DNA of 11,713 nt from Clostridiaceae bacterium (GTDB lineage Bacteria; Bacillota; Clostridia; Lachnospirales; Lachnospiraceae). This document shows, one piece after another, positions 1-4,915 of the stretch. Position numbers and translations under genes: made by a program. The DNA lies in contig JAGZXV010000183.1 of assembly GCA_018378255.1 (NCBI GenBank), positions 1 through 11,713 on the forward strand, given 5' to 3'. The stretch's first letter is position 1; every line of letters begins with the position of its first letter. Under the pieces are notes generated by a model. It had not been told where the DNA came from. It did no database searches and saw only the letters and a program-made list of their open reading frames with translations.

Positions 1-3
1 GGG

Positions 4-31
4 AAATCGCTGACCTCAAAGTCAGCGATTT
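4..31. repeat. Perfect 11-bp hairpin with 6-nt loop
   Basis: AAATCGCTGAC at 4-14 is followed by a six-base loop and its exact reverse complement at 21-31. Neither side continues into a clear T-run, so it is not a textbook intrinsic terminator. It lies beyond the 3' end of the minus-strand response regulator and could mark the end of that transcript or of a gene left of the window. Confidence 0.8.
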
Positions 32-42
32 AGAGGGCCTGA

Positions 43-70
43 ATTGAGAATTTCTTCAGAAATTCTCAAT
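43..70. repeat. Perfect 12-bp hairpin with 4-nt loop
   Basis: ATTGAGAATTTC at 43-54 pairs exactly with 59-70 around a TTCA loop. It stands 11 bases from the hairpin at 4-31, so the window begins with two tandem perfect stem-loops. No T-tract follows on either strand. A role in transcript end formation or RNA stability is inferred only. Confidence 0.8.
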
Positions 71-81
71 GAATGCACTCG

Positions 82-265
82 GTACCCTTCCTGTTCCTCC
101 CTTTCCGTCCTAGAGCTGCCCCGGCCGGAACCATGAGCTGAAACCGCGGACCGTGTCCCGGCCTCCTGCGGGCCTGGAACCGCCTCTCTGGAGAAGCCCC
201 TTCACAGTCCGGCCTTCCGTCCGCCCCGCATTCCCTGGATTCCCGGCGTTACTTTCACACCCCCC
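82..265 (-). repeat. GC-rich extragenic stretch, resembles the right end of the window
   Basis: This roughly 190-base stretch lies downstream of the response regulator and holds no convincing ORF. Read on the minus strand it is purine- and G-rich, in contrast to the genes around it. It contains, in order, GAAAGTAACGC (246-256), GCGGGGCGGA (220-229) and GGAGGAAC (93-100), the last followed closely by TAC. The same three blocks in the same order, with one mismatch in the first, appear on the plus strand after the last gene (11634-11701). The middle of this copy is about 95 bases longer. A dispersed intergenic element is the simplest reading, but G-rich bias makes chance similarity easier. Confidence 0.4.
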
Positions 266-276
266 GCTAAAAAACA

Positions 277-1848
277 TCATCCCTTATCCCTATAACTCTG
301 CGGAGACATTCCCGTCATTTTCTTAAAAACCTTTAAAAAATATTTCACATCTGAATACCCCACATCCGCAGCGATCTGATAAACCCTCATCGGCGTGCCG
401 GACAGCAGTTCTTTGGCCCGTTCCACCCTGTAATTCATCAGGTATTTGGAAAAACCAATTCCTGTCTCCCTGCTGAAAAGCTGGGAAAAATAAGAATTGC
501 TGATCGATAAATAATTTGATAAATCCTGTACCGAAATATCTTCTTTATAATGAAGATGGATGTATTTTAAAGCATCCCGGATAATCTTCTTCTGCACATT
601 TTCGCTGGATGCGTAAACACTGTCGGAGAGAAACGCAAAAAAGCTTTCCAGTTTTTTTCTGATATCCGGTATATTTTTTATTGAGAATACCCAGGTAAGC
701 ACTTCATTATCTTCCTCGATCTGATGGTTGAGCAGTTTTCCGGTCTCTTCTGTAACAGCAATGCACTGGTTCATAAGCCGGAACAGGATAGCGCCCAGTT
801 CAGATTTGCTGATATACGGCGATTTTTCCAATATTTCGTCCAGCAGCCTTCCGCCGAAGGCAGAAGCCCATGGGATACCCTTTTCCCTGAATTCCTTTAT
901 AAACTCAGGAATGATATCGCTGCATTGGTGCACAGCTTCTTTATGGATTCTGGCCAGCTCATAATCTGACAGAATGGAGGCTTGGGGGAGCTGCATTGAA
1001 TTTTCCACCAAAAGATTCAGTCTTCCCAAGACCTCCCTCAGCCCGTCGATTCCCATACCATTACCGCCTACACAGCAATGGTACTGATCCCAGATCTTCC
1101 CAATCTCCAGGCGCTCAAACTGGTTTTTCAATAACTGGGATAGATCCCGGTTCTGATCTTCACTGTATACAATGACAACTGCCGTATTCAGATACGGAAT
1201 CAGCTCATAACCGGAATCTCCGTAAAAAACTTCCTCCAGCCTGTTTTCCAAAACTGAAAGGACACGGCTCATAGCTCCTTCTTTAATGCCGTCAAACTCC
1301 CATAAAGAGCCGCTGTACCGGTTCATTCCAGCCATATCGATCCCTAAAAATCCACCCAGTATCGCTTTTACCGCATCGATGGGCTGTTCCTGATCAATGA
1401 GCTTCATATAAAAAAGATGTTTTAAGCCAGCCTCTTCTTCACGGCCAAATAAGGCCGATGACTTTTTTTCTGTCTCCCGGATCATATGGACCGCTCTTTT
1501 TACCGCTTCCATGAGGCTGGCTTCATCCACCGGCTTTAAGATATAATCGACCGCCCCCATTCTCAGTGCATCTCTGGCATATTCAAACTGCTCAAATCCG
1601 CTTATCATAATGGTCTTTACAGCCGGATACTGTTCATGTATCCATTTGATCAGCTCTGTTCCCTTCATCTCAGGCATTACCACATCGGATATGACAAGAT
1701 CCGGTGTATCGGCCTTCATTTTTGCCATCGCATCAACCGCATCCACAGCTGCCGTTACGGAGGATATGCCGCATGACTGCCAGTCGATTGTTCGGGTCAG
1801 GCCTTCCCTGATCCATTCTTCATCATCTACAATCAGTAATTTGTACAT
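277..1848 (-). CDS. AraC-type response regulator (YesN-like)
   Basis: Cytoplasmic response regulator of 523 residues, the DNA-binding output of the kinase encoded just upstream. The receiver occupies about residues 1-125, with acidic pair D8/D9, phospho-acceptor D55 in the LVISDVVMPE motif, S83 and K105 in the ILKPVD motif, so phosphorylation chemistry looks intact. A long middle part (about 130-415) has no motif I recognise, as is usual in YesN-type proteins. An AraC-family double helix-turn-helix fills about 421-523, ending in the typical GYSDVKYFLKVFKKMTGMSP signature. The ATG at 1848 is preceded by a GGGGG-containing ribosome binding site and overlaps the end of the kinase gene by 26 bases, implying co-transcription and coupled translation. 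Family members usually control carbohydrate uptake or degradation genes; no such cluster lies beside it, so its target is unknown. Confidence 0.93.
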   Translation of the reverse strand: MYKLLIVDDEEWIREGLTRTIDWQSCGISSVTAAVDAVDAMAKMKADTPDLVISDVVMPEMKGTELIKWIHEQYPAVKTIMISGFEQFEYARDALRMGAVDYILKPVDEASLMEAVKRAVHMIRETEKKSSALFGREEEAGLKHLFYMKLIDQEQPIDAVKAILGGFLGIDMAGMNRYSGSLWEFDGIKEGAMSRVLSVLENRLEEVFYGDSGYELIPYLNTAVVIVYSEDQNRDLSQLLKNQFERLEIGKIWDQYHCCVGGNGMGIDGLREVLGRLNLLVENSMQLPQASILSDYELARIHKEAVHQCSDIIPEFIKEFREKGIPWASAFGGRLLDEILEKSPYISKSELGAILFRLMNQCIAVTEETGKLLNHQIEEDNEVLTWVFSIKNIPDIRKKLESFFAFLSDSVYASSENVQKKIIRDALKYIHLHYKEDISVQDLSNYLSISNSYFSQLFSRETGIGFSKYLMNYRVERAKELLSGTPMRVYQIAADVGYSDVKYFLKVFKKMTGMSPQSYRDKG

Positions 1849-3610
1849 CCGAATCCCCCTTTACCTGTATTTCATTTTTGGGTATCACAATCGTAATTGT
1901 TGTCCCTTCACCTTCCTTGCTTTCTATCAAAAGGCTTCCCTTTTCCCCATATGCCAGTTTCAGTTGGTTATAGATATTTCTAAGGGCAAAATTGCCTAAC
2001 GAAGTATCTTCTTTTTCAATGTCATTCTGCAGGCTCTGGAGTTTTTTCTCTGACATCCCGATGCCATTGTCTTCCACCACCAGCTTAATGCACCGGTCCA
2101 GATCAACACCGGATACAATGATAATCCCCTTTTGGCCGTTCTGCTCAAAGCCGTGCATCACGGCATTCTCAACAAGAGGCTGAAGCAGCCATTTGGAAAT
2201 GGGAAAATCTTCTATCTCCTGCTCGATGTCCACAATCAAATCCATCTTGTCTCCGAATCTGAGTTTTATGATATCCCAGTATGCATACACCAGTTCCACC
2301 GCTTCAGATATGGTAACGACTTCCCGGCCCTCCTGAAGGCTTTTCCTGTAATAATTGGATAAGGCAAATGTCATCTTTGCCACTTCATCATTTTTCCCCA
2401 TCCGGGCCATCCAGTGGATCGTGTCCAGCACATTGTAGAGAAAATGTGGGTTAATCTGAGACTGTAAAAGTTTAATCCGCGCATTCTTAGCCAGTAATTC
2501 CTGTTTATACAGCTTCATATTCAATTGTGTCACCGTTGTAAGCATTTTATTGAAGTGACCGCCTATTTCACCAAATTCATCTTTTTGGTTTTCCAACGGG
2601 CTGAGTGTAAATCTGCCGGATTCATTATCTTTCATTGTCCCGATTAAACTATTCATCGGTTTATAAAAAAGGTGATATACATAAGAACCGAAAAATAGGA
2701 TTAAAACGACGGAAACTGCCAGTATAAATTTTGTTATCACACTCACATCCCTGATAACATAGTCGATTTCGTTCATCGGCATTACTGAGATCAGATGGCA
2801 TCCCGTCACCGCCGATGTTGTATAAACATAAAAATCATCCTCCTGAATAAAATATCCGGCCTCTCCTTCAATTCCTTCATCCAGTTTCAAATCGCCATAC
2901 TCAGCCGTACTGCTCAAAAGATGAAAGTCCTTATCTGTCATATAGACATTGGCCCCTGGAGTAGTTTTCAGTTCGGCCAAAAGATTATCAATCGTAGACT
3001 TGTTTATATTGACATAAAAAGTAAATAATTCCTTCTGCTGATAGATACAGGTTCTCTTGGCGCTGAGCAGCTTCTGGCCTGCGTAGGTGCTGGAACTGGG
3101 AAGATAATTCACCAGGTTTTTATCGATCAGATACAAGTCTGATTTGTGGCTGGTCTGTCCAATCAGACTGGTCCAGCCGAACTGGTCAAACTGTCTCTCC
3201 GGCGTATAACCGGCTGTTTCCGTTGAAAATCCTCTTTTGTTTTTCCAGTCCACCAGAAAAATGGAATCAATATTGGGGTTCGTATTTTTAAGCTTCAGTA
3301 GTGAATCTCTTATGTAAGCCGTATTTTCATAATTCTGATACGGCGTCATGGAACCAACATCCAGATCAATTCGTTTTTGCAGTTCTTTATCAAACAGAAT
3401 ATTGGCCGACACATTATCCACTTCTCCCATTGTGATATCCACTAATTTCAGAATATAATTCAGACTGTTTTGCTGTGAAAGGCTCATTTCCTGTTTCAGA
3501 ACCGATGTAGTGCGGTTCAACAATAAAAGCAAAATCAAAGTACATGGAATTACCGTTATGGTAATCATAAAACAAATTAGTTTAAATCTTATGCTGTTTA
3601 TCTTCTTCAC
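1823..3610 (-). CDS. Membrane sensor histidine kinase (YesM-like, HPK7/LytS class)
   Basis: Sensor partner of the downstream AraC-type regulator. From the GTG at 3610 it has 595 residues: transmembrane helix about 10-31, an extracytoplasmic sensing region about 32-290, a second helix about 291-315, HAMP about 316-366, then the His_kinase box QSQINPHFLYNVLD with phospho-accepting H389. The ATPase domain follows, with N-box LVENAVMHGF (N482) and G1 box DNGIG (D514). The second glycine box is less typical (LGNFALRN). I chose GTG because AAGGGA stands 9 bases before it and the protein then begins with basic residues ahead of the helix. An in-frame ATG at 3646 would add 12 residues but has no clear ribosome binding site. 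The ligand is not evident from sequence. Confidence 0.92.
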   Translation of the reverse strand: MKKINSIRFKLICFMITITVIPCTLILLLLLNRTTSVLKQEMSLSQQNSLNYILKLVDITMGEVDNVSANILFDKELQKRIDLDVGSMTPYQNYENTAYIRDSLLKLKNTNPNIDSIFLVDWKNKRGFSTETAGYTPERQFDQFGWTSLIGQTSHKSDLYLIDKNLVNYLPSSSTYAGQKLLSAKRTCIYQQKELFTFYVNINKSTIDNLLAELKTTPGANVYMTDKDFHLLSSTAEYGDLKLDEGIEGEAGYFIQEDDFYVYTTSAVTGCHLISVMPMNEIDYVIRDVSVITKFILAVSVVLILFFGSYVYHLFYKPMNSLIGTMKDNESGRFTLSPLENQKDEFGEIGGHFNKMLTTVTQLNMKLYKQELLAKNARIKLLQSQINPHFLYNVLDTIHWMARMGKNDEVAKMTFALSNYYRKSLQEGREVVTISEAVELVYAYWDIIKLRFGDKMDLIVDIEQEIEDFPISKWLLQPLVENAVMHGFEQNGQKGIIIVSGVDLDRCIKLVVEDNGIGMSEKKLQSLQNDIEKEDTSLGNFALRNIYNQLKLAYGEKGSLLIESKEGEGTTITIVIPKNEIQVKGDSDVQITDCR

Positions 3611-3619
3611 GTTTTGATA

Positions 3620-3625
3620 TCCCTT
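3620..3625 (-). promoter_or_regulatory. Ribosome binding site deciding the GTG start of the YesM-like kinase
   Basis: Minus-strand AAGGGA lies 9 bases before GTG 3610. The competing ATG at 3646 is preceded by AT-rich sequence without a purine-rich core. Confidence 0.55.
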
Positions 3626-3662
3626 CCCGCCAATAGTGAAATCCATAGCAAAAATCTCTGTT

Positions 3663-3676
3663 ATAAACTAGTTTAT
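3663..3676. promoter_or_regulatory. 14-bp perfect palindrome, candidate operator
   Basis: ATAAACTAGTTTAT is fully self-complementary and lies in the divergent region between the sensor kinase and the ferredoxin gene. Its centre is 20 bp from the centre of a second palindrome at 3684-3695, about two helical turns. Binding of a dimeric regulator is an inference; AT-rich DNA produces such palindromes more readily. Confidence 0.4.
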
Positions 3677-3683
3677 CAAAAAC

Positions 3684-3695
3684 ATTTTATAAAAT
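3684..3695. promoter_or_regulatory. 12-bp perfect palindrome, candidate operator or -10 region
   Basis: ATTTTATAAAAT is self-complementary and contains TATAAA/TTTATA on either strand, so it could also be part of a promoter for either divergent gene. I found no convincing -35 at 16-18 bp from it on either strand. Confidence 0.3.
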
Positions 3696-3755
3696 CCAGA
3701 AATGAATAAAATTGCCGTTTCAGCAGATACTATTCTAAAAAAAGGAGATAACAAA

Positions 3756-3938
3756 ATGGACCTTAATGATACAATCTGCCCATGTCTTGGAATTACAAAC
3801 GGGATGATCAAGGATGCCGTTGATTCCGGCGCCAGAACTTTAGAAGAAGTACAGGAAATAACAGAAGCAGGTACTATATGCGGTGCATGTCTGGATGATG
3901 TACAGCAGTTAATTGATGAGCTTGTTAAAGGAAAATAA
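3756..3938 (+). CDS. Small BFD-like [2Fe-2S]-binding protein
   Basis: A 60-residue protein that is essentially one Fer2_BFD domain. The cysteines fall at C8-x-C10 and C42-x-x-C45, the CxC...CxxC spacing of bacterioferritin-associated ferredoxin and the related domain of nitrite reductases and NAD(P)H oxidases, where they ligate one [2Fe-2S] cluster. The ATG at 3756 has AGGAG at 3743-3747, 8 bases upstream. An in-frame ATG at 3702 would add 18 residues without homology to the domain and with no ribosome binding site, so I rejected it. The gene is alone on the plus strand, divergent from the sensor kinase and convergent with the 3D-domain gene. No bacterioferritin or reductase lies next to it, so its redox or iron-release partner is unknown. 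Confidence 0.88.
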   Translation: MDLNDTICPCLGITNGMIKDAVDSGARTLEEVQEITEAGTICGACLDDVQQLIDELVKGK

Positions 3939-3958
3939 AAGGATTCCCAGACATTATT

Positions 3959-4005
3959 TTCGCCGCCTGTCCGGTATTTATCATCAATTCCGGACAGACG
4001 GCGAA
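3959..4005. terminator. Convergent hairpin, likely bidirectional transcript end
   Basis: Sixteen-base arms at 3959-3974 and 3990-4005 enclose a 15-base loop. On the plus strand they differ at one position (C-A mismatch). On the minus strand the same position becomes a G-U pair, so the stem is continuous for the 3D-domain transcript. It sits exactly between the stops of the two convergent genes. No long T-run follows immediately on either side, so termination may be weak; a T-run on the plus strand appears only at about 4018-4023. Confidence 0.6.
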
Positions 4006-4010
4006 TACAA

Positions 4011-4637
4011 TCATCTCTTTTTTACATAAACATCGGCGTAATAAACGCCAAGGTCCAGCGCTTCCTGATGATGGGCTACCGCCATATCGATCTTCTTTCC
4101 TTTTATCATCCCTCCGGTATCTTCCGCCCGGTATTCCTTACCATTGATTATGACTACGGAACCTAATGGAATCAGCCTTGGATCCACTGAAATCAGACCC
4201 GGACGCACATCCAGCCCGGTCGCCGTCTTTCCGCTTCCGGTTCCGCATATATGCTTGTATTTTTCACAGCAGTAATGACTGATTTTAAATCTTCCCATGT
4301 AAACCGCAGTTTCCTCTTTGGACAGATATTCTGATTTAATAAAGGCCGTCATGCCTTCTTTTGAAACCATACTCCAGCCGCCCAGTTCCAGCAGCACTTC
4401 GAACTTTTCATTGTATCCGGTATGTCTGTATACTCCGCAGTTTGTATTGGGTTCCATTCTGATGTTGATATCATTGGACACCGCATATCTTGTGGTGGTA
4501 TCATCAATATATTGTAATCTTTCTATAAACTGTTCCGCGGTTATGATGCGCGCTTCCTTTTCATCCGCCCAAACAGCGGCGCCTGGTACTGTATTAATGG
4601 TTAACACGGTTATCATAAATAACAAAAACTTTTTCAT
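4011..4637 (-). CDS. Secreted SH3-like / 3D-domain protein, probable cell-wall lytic enzyme
   Basis: A 208-residue exported protein. Residues 1-24 form a signal peptide with an AVWA/DE cleavage site. Residues about 50-105 resemble a bacterial SH3-type domain (NIRMEPNTN, GGWSMV, AFIKSEYLS). Residues about 116-206 form a 3D domain, the double-psi barrel with three conserved aspartates shared by YabE, YocH and YuiC-type proteins; here they are D152 (VDPRLIPLG), D173 (AEDTGG) and D184 (IDMAV). Such domains act on peptidoglycan as lytic transglycosylases, so a wall-remodelling role outside the membrane is inferred. The ATG at 4637 has AAGGAG five bases upstream (4643-4648). It overlaps, as ATGA, the stop of a 28-codon ORF, suggesting coupled translation. 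The gene lies 278 bases beyond the hybrid kinase and may have its own promoter. Confidence 0.87.
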   Translation of the reverse strand: MKKFLLFMITVLTINTVPGAAVWADEKEARIITAEQFIERLQYIDDTTTRYAVSNDINIRMEPNTNCGVYRHTGYNEKFEVLLELGGWSMVSKEGMTAFIKSEYLSKEETAVYMGRFKISHYCCEKYKHICGTGSGKTATGLDVRPGLISVDPRLIPLGSVVIINGKEYRAEDTGGMIKGKKIDMAVAHHQEALDLGVYYADVYVKKR

Positions 4638-4720
4638 CTGATCTCCTTAACGCTTAAAAATATGACTTTTGCTTTTTCAACGGGCACACCGGCCGTCTGC
4701 ATATTGTCTTTTAAAGCCAT
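4634..4720 (-). CDS. 28-residue small ORF coupled to the 3D-domain gene
   Basis: Minus-strand ATG at 4720 opens 28 codons ending in TGA at 4634-4636, which overlaps the start of the 3D-domain gene (ATGA). GAGGGG stands just upstream of the ATG as a plausible ribosome binding site. It is partly inside the palindrome GGGGTACCCC (4721-4730), which might mask it. The peptide starts MALKDNMQTAG and ends LSVKEIR; it has no signal peptide or membrane segment and I do not recognise it. A stop codon (TAA) lies in frame a few codons upstream, so it is not the tail of a longer ORF. It may be a leader whose translation opens the downstream site, or a chance ORF. Confidence 0.4.
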   Translation of the reverse strand: MALKDNMQTAGVPVEKAKVIFLSVKEIR

Positions 4721-4915
4721 GGGGTACCCCTCATATTAAGAAATCATTGACAAAATAAACCGTTTTATTCCATTTTTATAAATATTCTTTCTCTTAATAA
4801 CCATTCAGACGGCTGTAAAATTGGCAAAAAAGCTTCGTCAGGCTAAAGAATGTTTGAAAATTGCTTTCTTAACCGCTTTTTCATAACGGACAGAATGTAT
4901 AAATTATTACTATCT
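4638..4915. other. AT-rich intergenic region between hybrid kinase and 3D-domain gene
   Basis: Apart from the 28-codon ORF at its left end, this 278-base region carries no gene. It holds the GGGGTACCCC palindrome at 4721-4730 and the inverted octamers GCCGTCTG (4692-4699) and CAGACGGC (4806-4813). A minus-strand T-run is complementary to A4826-A4831 but has no convincing stem before it, so I cannot place a terminator for the hybrid kinase. Several TATA-like strings occur around 4770-4785 without a matching -35. Confidence 0.5.

Noticed and set aside
1..276. CRISPR array, tRNA or insertion-sequence end in the left intergenic region
   Set aside because: There are no regularly spaced direct repeats, no cloverleaf with acceptor end, and no transposase fragment; the structures are simple hairpins and G-rich DNA.
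4747..4783. TTGACA on the plus strand as a promoter
   Set aside because: No -10 element stands 16-18 bp downstream and it would only drive antisense transcription into the hybrid kinase.
4815..4850. Intrinsic terminator after the hybrid kinase
   Set aside because: There is a minus-strand T-run but only a three- or four-base stem before it.
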